DNA of 64,000 nt from Gemmata massiliana (GTDB lineage: Bacteria; Planctomycetota; Planctomycetia; Gemmatales; Gemmataceae): assembly GCA_000531095.1 (NCBI GenBank), contig HG799467.1, positions 62,001-126,000 on the forward strand. The letters are read 5' to 3'. Positions 15,368 through 21,953 of this stretch are shown piece by piece. The notes under the pieces are model-generated. The model was not told where the DNA came from and searched no databases. It saw nothing but the letters and a program-made list of their open reading frames with translations. Numbering within the stretch: the stretch's first letter is position 1; each line of letters begins with the position of its first letter. The position numbers and the translations under genes are program-made.

Positions 15368-16297
15368 TCAGGCCACCATCGGGAGCGCGACGCGGCGCAG
15401 CGCCGACACCGCTTTTCGACTGCCCCACCCGTGTACCGCGAAGCCGATGGCGAGCGTCGCGCCGGCGAGACGAGCGTCGTTGAAGCACAACCGGCAGTCG
15501 GTACAGACGCGGTCGCGGGTTTGCTGCGGGCACGGGACGACCTTCACCCCGTCAACCTCGTGGGCGACGTCCGACGCGAACTCCGGCACCACGATCGCCG
15601 CGGCGTACCCACGGGCGCGGGCCAGGAGCACATCGGCCCCGGTCTCACAGCTCGCGAGGATGGACACCGTACCCCACGCATCGCGCGGAACCGTCCGCCA
15701 GGCGTGCGTGTAGGCCCAGACCCGGACCGCCAGGCCGAGCTGCCGGCCCCGCTCCACGTACCGAGCACATGCCGCCGCGATGAGTCGGGTGCCCTCGTCG
15801 GTGGTCGAATCGCCGGCGACGTGGAGCCGCAAGTCACGGTCACCCGGCAGACCGTCGATCGCCGCGGCCTCGGCACGGGCCAGGTCGAGCGGCGTCGCTT
15901 CCATCGCGCCCGCCGTGATCCGGTCCCAGATGACGCGGTTGTTGTCGTGCTCCGCGTAGCAGCCCTTCTGGTGGAACGCGCACGACGTCGGGCACGACTG
16001 GCGAGCGACGATCGTGACGGCAGCCTGACCGAGCTTCGCGTTCTTTGAGTTCGCGACCACCGTGACGCCCGATCCCTTCTTGACCTTTGCGGCACGCTTC
16101 GCGGCCCACTTAACGACCTGGTGCCCGTAGCACATGAACGGGCCACGCATCCGCGCCTTGAGCCGACCGTCGCTGATCGCTCGGTGGACGTTGCCCACGT
16201 CCAGACCGATAACCTTCGCGATCTGTGCGGCCGTGTACAGGCGCGACCCGCTAAGCTGTGCGCGCACGCGCGCCAGTGATTCCGCCGGGGTAATCAT
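15368..16297 (-). CDS. Cys-rich phage protein (gp88/DUF7227-like) with N-terminal HTH
   Basis: A 309-aa protein from the ATG at 16297. Residues 15-55 are HTH-like (LYTAAQIAKVIGLDVGNVHR). The middle contains TVVANSKNAKLGQ, then SCPTSCAFHQKGCYAE, a Cys cluster typical of a family of phage and planctomycete proteins often named gene product 88; a second cluster, CTDCRLCFNDARL, lies near the C-terminus. The two clusters could hold a metal or iron-sulfur centre, but no enzyme activity is established for the family to my knowledge. LHVAGDSTTDEGTRL resembles a nucleotide/phosphate-binding turn. The tRNA-like element B lies 15 bases upstream. Confidence 0.55.
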   Translation of the reverse strand: MITPAESLARVRAQLSGSRLYTAAQIAKVIGLDVGNVHRAISDGRLKARMRGPFMCYGHQVVKWAAKRAAKVKKGSGVTVVANSKNAKLGQAAVTIVARQSCPTSCAFHQKGCYAEHDNNRVIWDRITAGAMEATPLDLARAEAAAIDGLPGDRDLRLHVAGDSTTDEGTRLIAAACARYVERGRQLGLAVRVWAYTHAWRTVPRDAWGTVSILASCETGADVLLARARGYAAAIVVPEFASDVAHEVDGVKVVPCPQQTRDRVCTDCRLCFNDARLAGATLAIGFAVHGWGSRKAVSALRRVALPMVA

Positions 16298-16312
16298 TCC
16301 TTTGACCCTCTT

Positions 16313-16412
16313 GAGCGCCGCGGCCGGGAGTCGAACCCGGCAACCGACCCGTTCTCCACACCACCGCGTCACGGGAGTCGTCTTGTGTCAACGCGGTAGC
16401 TAGTCGTCGCAG
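16313..16412 (-). ncRNA. tRNA-like element B (paralogue of element A)
   Basis: Minus strand, 100 nt. Acceptor-like TGCTGCG pairs with CGCGGCG; T-arm-like GCCGG-GTTCGACTC-CCGGC; central 8-bp stem CTACCGCG with CGCGGTGG around a 23-nt loop. Relative to element A (14061-14151) the T-stem differs by two compensatory base pairs (A-T and T-A in A, C-G and C-G here) and the central stem changes in both strands, while the 9-nt T-loop and a 19-nt linker are nearly identical. It sits directly 5' of the Cys-rich gene, as A sits 5' of the gp3-like gene. No standard anticodon arm is present. Confidence 0.6.
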
Positions 16413-16546
16413 CAACTCGGTTCTCCCCCGACCGCAACGCGACCAGGGAACCTCCACCGAAAGGCCGGTCATGGGCCGACCGGAGCCTGCGCATATTGGC
16501 GTGCGCTGCACCCTCACACCCCCTTCCCTGGGGAGGACTCACGTTG

Positions 16547-16903
16547 TCACTTCGTCGGCAGTGCGGTTGCGGGGATCAGGTCACCCGGGAGCACGTCGGG
16601 CTGGGCCACTTGCGGCCCCTGCGGTTGGCGGGACAGCTCGCGGAGCAGCCCGTTGCGCTCCAGTTCGAGATCCAGCACCTGGCGCCGCAGATTGAACTCG
16701 GCCGTGCGGAGCCGGTGGTTCTCGACGAGCAGTTGCTTCGCGGCCGGGGTGTCCATCTCGTGGACATGGGCCGGTTCGGGGCGGATCAGTCGGTCCCCGC
16801 CGTACACGATGCCGGCACACGCCGTGACTACCGCGAGGTACCCGACGCACGCCGGGGCCATCTCGCACGCGGCGCCGATCCAGTTCGAGAGAGACCGTTT
16901 CAT
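16547..16903 (-). CDS. Single-pass membrane protein with coiled coil (118 aa)
   Basis: One N-terminal transmembrane helix (CVGYLAVVTACAGIVYGG) is followed by a helical region rich in heptad-like Leu/Glu/Arg (ENHRLRTAEFNLRRQVLDLE) and a proline-rich tail. The layout (inner-membrane anchor plus periplasmic coiled coil) is reminiscent of Rz-type spanins, but the position among early genes and the lack of a second lipoprotein make this weak. The start ATG overlaps the stop of a 42-aa membrane gene. Confidence 0.5.
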   Translation of the reverse strand: MKRSLSNWIGAACEMAPACVGYLAVVTACAGIVYGGDRLIRPEPAHVHEMDTPAAKQLLVENHRLRTAEFNLRRQVLDLELERNGLLRELSRQPQGPQVAQPDVLPGDLIPATALPTK

Positions 16904-17028
16904 CGCTTGCCCTCCGTGACGGGTCGCGGCCGATCGGGTTCAAGCCAGCAGAACAAGAGGCCGAATCCGACACAGGCCAAAAGGATCAAGGGCGTGAAGA
17001 CAACCACTGCGGTGAGGAATGCGGCCAT
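16900..17028 (-). CDS. 42-aa single-pass membrane peptide
   Basis: The frame from the ATG at 17028 reads MAAFLTAVVVFTPLILL and continues hydrophobic for about 27 residues, then ends in a short Pro/Arg/Lys tail. It is preceded by GGAGG at 8 bases, and its stop overlaps the next gene's ATG by 4 bases. This ribosome-binding site and coupling are good evidence that it is translated despite its size. With 16547-16903 it makes a pair of tiny membrane proteins. Confidence 0.55.
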   Translation of the reverse strand: MAAFLTAVVVFTPLILLACVGFGLLFCWLEPDRPRPVTEGKR

Positions 17029-17131
17029 CGGGACATCCTCCGGGCGAACCGCGTGTATCACCGACCGGGGGAGTCAGCGGCTGTCGCCCATTCAGCGCAC
17101 ATCCTCACCCCGGCCGGTTTTCTCCTGCGAG

Positions 17132-17380
17132 TCAGGTGCGGCCCATGATGCGCCGGTAGTTCAGCACCGGTGCCACACCTCGACTCGACTGCTCGATTGC
17201 GATGGCCAGCTCGTCTTCGTAGACGCGGCGCTCGGCACCTTTTCGCAGCGCGACTGGTCGCGGGTCCGTGAACACCAAGTGCCACCGGCGCCAGAACGTT
17301 CGACGACAGCACCCGAGCGCCCTGCACGCCTCCTGCATCTTCACGAGGCGCGTCGTCAGTATTGGGGTGCGCGACGGCAT
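17132..17380 (-). CDS. Excisionase/MerR-like HTH protein (82 aa)
   Basis: The core MQEACRALGCCRRTFWRR is a recognition-helix pattern like AlpA/MerR-type excisionases, followed by the basic wing (LRKGAERRVYEDEL). Its ATG shares a base with the stop codon of the small upstream gene (TAATG). Proteins of this type bend DNA at attachment sites or regulate early genes; as this is the second gene after the early promoter, either role fits. It is the best candidate for the element's excisionase. Confidence 0.6.
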   Translation of the reverse strand: MPSRTPILTTRLVKMQEACRALGCCRRTFWRRWHLVFTDPRPVALRKGAERRVYEDELAIAIEQSSRGVAPVLNYRRIMGRT

Positions 17381-17586
17381 TAGCGGCGGCCCTCGGTTTC
17401 CGCCTGCATCTCGGCCAGCACCTTGCGGTACTCCTTGTCAATTCCGGGTCCGCCGAATCGGTCGACAACATCGGCGATGTTCCCGCCACGGCGCTCGCGA
17501 ATGACCCGGACCTTGGAAAGAAAGCTCTCGTAGAGAAGTGCCGCTTTGACGGCTTCCGCCTTCTCCTCTGCGGCGGTGGTGCTCAT
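17380..17586 (-). CDS. First early gene: 68-aa helical protein
   Basis: Begins at the ATG at 17586, preceded by CGGAG at 6 bases, 9 bases from the inner operator repeat. The sequence is helical and charged (EEKAEAVKAALLYESFLSKV, then ADVVDRFGGPG). The reading frame extends further upstream but that part lies in the promoter. No family recognised. Being the first gene after the early promoter, it is likely a regulator or an early host-takeover protein. Confidence 0.5.
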   Translation of the reverse strand: MSTTAAEEKAEAVKAALLYESFLSKVRVIRERRGGNIADVVDRFGGPGIDKEYRKVLAEMQAETEGRR

Positions 17587-17593
17587 CTTGGCT

Positions 17594-17683
17594 CCGCTCG
17601 TTTGAACGCTCCGTTCGTTTGAACGCTGAGAAATAAATAACACCACGTTCAAAATTTGTCAAGTCACGGGAACGAACTATTTC
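17594..17683. promoter_or_regulatory. Divergent early promoters with tandem 17-bp operators
   Basis: Minus-strand promoter: TTGACA (17657-17662) and TATTTA (17634-17639) spaced 17 bp. Plus-strand promoter: TTGTCA (17656-17661) and TATTTC (17678-17683) spaced 16 bp; the two -35 boxes overlap. Downstream of the minus -10 box lie two direct repeats of 17 bp (17594-17610 and 17611-17627, 16 of 17 identical), each centred on the half-palindrome CGTTTGAACG; a third CGTTC half-site is at 17646-17650 inside the promoter spacer. This is the expected layout of a repressor-controlled switch. Confidence 0.65.
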
Positions 17684-17756
17684 TAAACCGGTGCGTTGAG
17701 ACGGGGCGGGCGCGCCGCTAACCTGAGCGACATGCCCCTCAAGGCGAGAGGCGACC

Positions 17757-17993
17757 GTGACGAACACTGCGATGGCAAAAGGCGAGAAGAAGAAATTGGT
17801 CAACGACGATGACGTGACGAGCGTTAAGGCTCGCGTGAAAGTCGCGAAGTTGATCCGAAAATACGCGGCCCTCCTGGAGGTAAACCAGGAGGAGATTCTG
17901 GATCGCTACACGCAGCGAATCGAAGACGACTTGTACGCTGAAATGGCTAAGCAACAGGCTCAGAAGAATCGCCCGTCGGGACCAAAGTCGTAA
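17757..17993 (+). CDS. Possible ribbon-helix-helix regulator (78 aa)
   Basis: GTG at 17757 preceded by GAGAGG; an in-frame ATG follows at 17772. The segment VKARVKVAKLIRKYAALLEV, then ILDRYTQRIEDDL, resembles small planctomycete proteins with a predicted Arc/CopG fold in which an antiparallel strand is followed by two helices. It is the first plus-strand gene after the divergent promoter and so a candidate for the repressor that binds the 17-bp operators. This assignment rests on position and general shape only. Confidence 0.45.
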   Translation: MTNTAMAKGEKKKLVNDDDVTSVKARVKVAKLIRKYAALLEVNQEEILDRYTQRIEDDLYAEMAKQQAQKNRPSGPKS

Positions 17994-18135
17994 CGCCTTC
18001 TCGCTCGATCAGCACGAACCGCAACAGCTTCCCGTTGCGGCGCACGCTGATCGATATTTCGTCGTGATCGGGTGCCACATTGTTCCAATAGTCGCGCGTC
18101 GCGCGTTCGTACTCGGCTTGGCTTGTCTCTTCCAC
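17947..18135 (-). CDS. Unknown small protein (62 aa), convergent to the regulator
   Basis: Start GTG at 18135 with a strong AAGGAGTGAG ahead of it. The sequence is mixed (DYWNNVAPDHDEISISVRRN, then LLRFVLIEREGVTTL) and looks like a complete small alpha-beta domain. It overlaps the end of gene 17757-17993 on the other strand by 47 bases, so one of the two could be shorter. No function is recognised. Confidence 0.45.
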   Translation of the reverse strand: MEETSQAEYERATRDYWNNVAPDHDEISISVRRNGKLLRFVLIEREGVTTLVPTGDSSEPVA

Positions 18136-18249
18136 AATCTCACTCCTTGAACGGCACGTACACGAATGTGAACTATAACCATTGCTCGCCCCGCCGTCAT
18201 TAACCACGTGTTCTTTTTTTCACGGGGAACACGAGAGGAGCACCGCCCA

Positions 18250-19140
18250 GTGATCAACTTCAACGCTCGCCCCGAAGTTCTGTGCGACTGGTTCGGCCCG
18301 ATTTTGGCCCGATCCGCTCGGCTCCACAATCTGAACTACCTGCGGTGGAACAGCGATCTTGAGGATCTACACATCACGATGGGATTCAAGCCGCAAGAAT
18401 CCAAAACGATCGACGATGACCCCGATCTCCCGGCCGATCTGTGGAAAGCCCGCCCCAAAACACGGGACGTGTACCGCGCCATCCGCACCATTTGGGAATC
18501 GCGGGGAGCCGATCCCACTCCGGTCATGCCGGCCGACATCATCGAATGGCTCGCCGGCTGGTACGCACAGCAGGAGATCGACCCGCGCAAGCGCAAGGAC
18601 GTGGCTCGCAGCACGGTTCAGCACGCGCTCACCGATCTCCAGCAAGCCGATCTCGTTCAACAGCACCCGGACGGCGGGTGGTTGTTCCAGCGCAGGCAGG
18701 GCCGAATCGACGAAGTGCTATTGCGCGCTCCCCGCGAAAAACGGAACACATCGCCGGTTGGTCCGGCCACGGAAATCACGCATGCTTCCCGTGTCACTCG
18801 CGACGACCGCGAGGCACATGAGGGGCGCGACATGTTCGGCAAGCGGTGGATCTGGGTTCCCGGGGACAAACCCGATTTCGGAATGTCGGGGCTCGTGGTC
18901 GAGGACGTTGCGACCGAGCGCCAGCATCTCGCGGACGGCAAGATCGGCGAGATGGTTTATGAAACACGCACGGGCCGAACGGTACGGAGGAAAGCGATCC
19001 GCCTGGAGCTGGTTCGCGCCGACGACCAGCACGCGCGAGTGAAGCTCTCCGACGGCACCCAGATCAAAATCAAAGTGCTTGGTGACTGGCACACGCGGGG
19101 CCTGACCCGCGCAGAGGAGTTGGAGTCGGCCAGCAACTAA
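18250..19140 (+). CDS. Winged-helix-like protein upstream of the integrase (296 aa)
   Basis: I place the start at the GTG at 18250 (AGGAG upstream); the open frame extends to 18208. The region DVYRAIRTIWESRGADPTPV, then DVARSTVQHALTDLQQADL and GGWLFQRR looks like a wHTH with a dimer helix, as in phage replication or regulatory proteins. The C-terminal 120 residues form a separate beta-rich domain (LVVEDVATERQHLADGKIG). It ends 18 bases before the integrase start and probably forms one transcript with it. No family name can be given. Confidence 0.5.
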   Translation: MINFNARPEVLCDWFGPILARSARLHNLNYLRWNSDLEDLHITMGFKPQESKTIDDDPDLPADLWKARPKTRDVYRAIRTIWESRGADPTPVMPADIIEWLAGWYAQQEIDPRKRKDVARSTVQHALTDLQQADLVQQHPDGGWLFQRRQGRIDEVLLRAPREKRNTSPVGPATEITHASRVTRDDREAHEGRDMFGKRWIWVPGDKPDFGMSGLVVEDVATERQHLADGKIGEMVYETRTGRTVRRKAIRLELVRADDQHARVKLSDGTQIKIKVLGDWHTRGLTRAEELESASN

Positions 19141-19158
19141 CCGGGCAGGAGTGCTCCA

Positions 19159-20298
19159 ATGGGCCGCGTGTTTCAGCCCACCTACACCAAGTCCGACGGG
19201 GCGGGCGGGCGGATTACGGTCAAGGTTAAGGACTGGTACTGTGAGTGGACCGATGCCGCGGGAGAGCAACGCAATCGAAAAATCGGCACCAAGAGCGCGG
19301 CGACGGCCGCACTTGCGAAGTTCGAGGAAGAGGCAGCCCGAAAGCGACACGGGCTGCCGGACCTGGCGGGCGAAGCGGTGGCCCACAACCGGCCGATCGA
19401 GGAGTTGTTCGCGGAGTACCTCGACGAGCTGGAGGGGCGCGACACCGCGGATGAGTACCGCAACAACGTGCGGCGCCACCTCCGGGGGATTTCCACCGCG
19501 TGCCACTGGCAGACGTGGGCGGACGTTACCGACGGCCCGGTAATCAAATTCCTGAACAGGCTTCGAGCCGGGAACAAGAATCAGAAGAGCCGCAGCCCCG
19601 CGACCGTGAACGGGTACGTCCGCAGCTCGAAGGGGTTCGCGGAGTGGTACGCGGACAAACTCGAAGTGCGTAACCCACTTCGTGGGGTGCGACTTTTCAA
19701 TGAGGAAGTCGACCGGCGCCGTTCGCGCCGGGTGCTCGACGACGACGAGTTCGCACGGTTCATCGCGGCAACCGAGGCGTGTCCACCGCGTCACAACGCC
19801 TTATTCACCGGCCCACAGCGCGCGGCACTTTATCGCGTGGCCGCGTACACCGGGCTGCGACTGAGCGAGCTGGCATCATTGACGCCGGACCACTTCCGGC
19901 TGGACGATGAGATCCCGGTGGTCGCGCCGCTCGCAAAAGACACCAAGGGGAAACGGTTCGAGCCGATCCCGTTGGAGGCAAGTCTGTTGGCTTTTCTGCG
20001 CGGCTGGCTCGCCGGCAAAGTACGCTCGCACCCACTCTGGCCCGGCACATGGGCGAAGCAGCGCCGGCACGTCAAATGGGTCGAAAGGGACGCGGCCCGC
20101 GCTGAATTGGGACCGGGAGTGATTTTCCACTCGCTGCGCCGGAAATTCGTCACGGATTTGTTTAAATCGGGGGCCGATATCGACGAGGTACGCAGGTTGG
20201 CGCGGCACAAATCGGTGCAGACGACCCTCAACCACTACGCCGAAAGCAAGCTATCGCACCTCGCAAAAGCAGTCAGTCGGCTCAAACCGCTTGCGTAA
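19159..20298 (+). CDS. int: Tyrosine-type integrase
   Basis: Site-specific recombinase of 379 aa. The catalytic residues are all visible: R in TGLRLSELASL, then HSLRRKFVTDLF (H and R), then ARHKSVQTTLNHYAESKL with the second H and the nucleophile Y. The N-terminal 60 residues (WYCEWTDAAGEQRNRKIGT) are the arm-type DNA-binding domain, followed by a SAM-like core-binding domain. Its 3' end lies 130 bases from the 3' end of a tRNA(His)-like gene, the usual orientation for integration into a tRNA. The start ATG at 19159 is 18 bases after gene 18250-19140. Confidence 0.92.
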   Translation: MGRVFQPTYTKSDGAGGRITVKVKDWYCEWTDAAGEQRNRKIGTKSAATAALAKFEEEAARKRHGLPDLAGEAVAHNRPIEELFAEYLDELEGRDTADEYRNNVRRHLRGISTACHWQTWADVTDGPVIKFLNRLRAGNKNQKSRSPATVNGYVRSSKGFAEWYADKLEVRNPLRGVRLFNEEVDRRRSRRVLDDDEFARFIAATEACPPRHNALFTGPQRAALYRVAAYTGLRLSELASLTPDHFRLDDEIPVVAPLAKDTKGKRFEPIPLEASLLAFLRGWLAGKVRSHPLWPGTWAKQRRHVKWVERDAARAELGPGVIFHSLRRKFVTDLFKSGADIDEVRRLARHKSVQTTLNHYAESKLSHLAKAVSRLKPLA

Positions 20299-20384
20299 CC
20301 CTTGCGTAAAGCCCTCTCTCGCAGGGTCTCGCGCTGTCGCAGGTTGTTCAATTCTGTTCACTAGGACATTTGGAGACAATAACG

Positions 20385-20414
20385 CCAAAAGCCCCAGAAT
20401 TCTGGGGCTTTTGG
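20385..20414. terminator. 30-bp perfect palindromic terminator between integrase and tRNA
   Basis: A perfect 30-bp palindrome centred at 20399/20400, GC-rich core with an A-tract on one side and a T-tract on the other (CCAAAAGCCCC arms). It can end transcription in both directions: from the integrase and from the tRNA(His)-like gene that reads towards it. It is the nearest inverted structure to the presumed attachment site. Confidence 0.8.
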
Positions 20415-20428
20415 TCGCTCTTTCCTAG

Positions 20429-20503
20429 GGTGACTGACGGGATTTGAACCCGCGACTTCCAGATCCACAATGTAGCACTGTAGCCAAGTGAGCTACAGCC
20501 ACC
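20429..20503 (-). tRNA. tRNA(His)-like gene, probable attachment site
   Basis: On the minus strand this folds as a tRNA with an extra 5' G (G at -1 opposite C73), acceptor GTGGCTG/CAGTCAC with one G-U, T-arm GCGGG-TTCAAAT-CCCGT and an anticodon loop TTGTGGA with GTG (His). The D-stem pairs poorly and the anticodon stem has one C-C mismatch (CTACA with TCTGG), so the 5' half may have diverged or been altered at recombination. CCA is not encoded. The gene's 3' end faces the integrase, as expected for attB/attR. It is either functional tRNA-His or a decayed copy. Confidence 0.7.
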
Positions 20504-20590
20504 GTGAATAGTTACACAGAAAAACAATCCGATTGTTCGGATCAGATTACTACAGCAGGCGCTGCAGGTCAACCCCTCGGCCTCACTCCA

Positions 20591-20694
20591 TCAGGGCCGT
20601 TTCAGGGATCGCGTAAGTTCAATGCGGAAAGCCCGAATAGCGGGACCGCCTGTCTGAAGAATAACGACTTACGCGATCGCTGAAACAGTCCTGA
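20591..20694. repeat. 104-bp MITE-like element
   Basis: Terminal inverted repeats 20591-20618 and 20667-20694 (28 bp, 3 mismatches, ends TCAGG/CCTGA; shared core TTTCAG and GATCGCGTAAGT). The interior, about 48 bp, has no reading frame. Size and structure fit a miniature inverted-repeat element mobilised in trans; a single strong hairpin is the alternative. It lies next to an IS630 remnant, but the ends of the two have not been compared with any database. Confidence 0.6.
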
Positions 20695-20849
20695 ACGCCC
20701 CGTAATTGTAGGAACCCGAACAGTCGCCACCAACGGCAAATTCTCACCAAACTCCCCTCACGCCCGGCTTACCAAACGAAAATCCCGAGCCGAAGGTTGT
20801 GGCGCCTCGCTCCACCCCTTACCGGTTCCGGCAAGGGAGTTATTCCCAC

Positions 20850-21368
20850 TCAGACGGCGAGCGCGAGCCCCAGCAGTCGGGTTTCTTGGATAAGCGCTCT
20901 CAATGGGTCCGGTCGGTGCCTCGGCGCGATCAATTCATCGACCACATGACCCCAGAGTTCCTGCTTGCTGTTGGCCGTCAGGTTCGCCAATCGACCGCAC
21001 TTCGTCCGCCCCCAGACGCCCTCGTCCGGGTTCAACTCGGGGACGTAACCGGGGAAGTCCTCCACCACCACGCCCGGATGTTTCGCCACCCACGCCTGGA
21101 CCGCCTTCGACGTCGAGTGGATCGGGTTCCGGTCCCGGATCACTGTCCGCGGGTCCACGCGCCGGTGCCGGCCCTTTAGGGTGTCGGCCCGGGCAGGTGC
21201 TTGGCGCCCCGCCGCACGGGTGTCGCGGCGCACCATCGAGGGAATGATCTTGATGTGAACGCCCAGAACCTGAGCGACGGTCTTTCGGGACTGGCCGTCG
21301 GCCACGGCGGGCACGGCCCGCTTACGGCGCCGTTCCAGTTCCTCAACGGTTCCAATTGGTCGGCTCAT
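20850..21368 (-). pseudogene. Internally deleted IS630-family transposase (172 aa)
   Basis: The N-terminal HTH (TVEELERRRKRAVPAVADGQ, then KTVAQVLGVHIKIIPSMVRR) is followed directly by the C-terminal DDE segment (HSTSKAVQAWVAKHPGV, then PELNPDEGVWGRTKC). Full IS630 transposases are about 340 aa; the middle part with the first catalytic Asp residues is missing. The deletion keeps the frame, giving an intact 172-codon open frame that retains the DNA-binding domain. It is a non-mobile remnant, or possibly a domesticated DNA-binding protein. Confidence 0.7.
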
Positions 21369-21539
21369 ACGTGGTTAGAGACACGGGGCCGGCCAAAGGG
21401 TGCGTTCCCCACGGGAATCGATAGTTATCTGTCACGGCTGGGCGTGCGCACTTTATTGCAGTAGTTGCCATTGCAGTCGTCGGTGGTTGGGTTCGTGTGT
21501 CGGTGGGTACGGGTGTGAGGATCACAGATCCCAGGGGAT

Positions 21540-21675
21540 CTCGTCCAAGGTGGCACCGCGTGCCGCGATCCACCAGGCCCACCCCGACCAGGAGTAACCG
21601 GTACACCGGGAGGTGCGGTTCGATCAGCTGCCACTGCGCGTCTGTAACATCACTGGGGTAGGATGAGGTTCTCAT
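21540..21675 (-). pseudogene. IS5-family transposase N-terminal fragment
   Basis: From the ATG at 21675 the frame reads MRTSSYPSDVTDAQWQLIEP, the N-terminal signature of IS5-family (DUF4096) transposases, but homology stops after about 26 codons. The following residues in the neighbouring frame (RHAVPPWTRSPG) look like a displaced continuation, so there is at least one frameshift and the rest is lost. Only a relic. Confidence 0.6.
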
Positions 21676-21732
21676 GAACCATTTTACCCAACCCAATCAC
21701 CCCTAATATGGGACTGCCACACAATCGCCTTG

Positions 21733-21860
21733 GCAACTACTGCTTGAATCTGCGGATGAAACGGACCGGGGCGCGTTGGCGGGTCGAACAGGTGGGTCCG
21801 CTGGAGCTCCGGGCCGTCAGTCAGACGGCGGTCGGGCAATCGCTCTGGAACGTCGCTTAA
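21733..21860 (+). pseudogene. ISKra4-like transposase C-terminal fragment
   Basis: The plus frame reads RMKRTGARWRVEQVGPLELR, then AVSQTAVGQSLWNVA and a TAA at 21858. The RTG.RW...a..LRAV pattern is the conserved C-terminus of ISKra4/UPF0236-type transposases. Only about 40 codons remain, with no start and no catalytic region. A second, unrelated fragment of the same family lies at 59180-59760. Confidence 0.5.
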
Positions 21861-21880
21861 AAACACTGCCCCAAACAATA

Positions 21881-21947
21881 GGGCCACCCAGCAACGCGAG
21901 AACCCCGGTGGTTGAAGCACCGGGGTTCTCGCGTTGCTGGGTGGCCC
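21881..21947. terminator. 30-bp perfect hairpin terminator
   Basis: Arms 21881-21910 and 21918-21947 are perfectly complementary over 30 bp with a 7-base loop (GTTGAAG). It begins 6 bases beyond the stop of the glycosyltransferase gene (21954) in its direction of transcription. The length of the perfect stem is far above that of common terminators. Confidence 0.8.
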
Positions 21948-21953
21948 GCGCGA

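Larger units (their letters stand above)
1..20503. mobile_element. Integrated phage-like element, replication/early half (left end outside window)
   Basis: A continuous block of phage-type genes: terminase subunits at the left edge, then replication genes, nucleotide and DNA-modifying genes, small unknowns, a divergent regulatory region and a tyrosine integrase next to a tRNA-like gene. Minus-strand genes overlap by 1-11 bases almost throughout, as in a phage early operon. The structural genes expected beyond the terminase would lie left of base 1, so only part of the element is visible. The right boundary is inferred from the integrase (19159-20298) lying beside the 3' end of the tRNA(His)-like gene at 20429-20503. 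The left attachment site is not in view. Whether it is an intact prophage cannot be judged here. Confidence 0.85.

Noticed and set aside
14061-16412. Two ordinary tRNA genes
   Set aside because: The T-arm and acceptor are tRNA-like but no D-arm and no 7-nt anticodon loop can be folded, and total lengths are 91 and 100 nt; kept as tRNA-like RNAs instead.
16547-17028. Spanin (Rz/Rz1) pair
   Set aside because: Neither gene has a lipobox and both lie among early genes far from lysis functions; the coiled coil alone is not enough.
20850-21860. Active composite transposon
   Set aside because: All three transposase relics lack catalytic parts and belong to different families; no intact ends enclose them.
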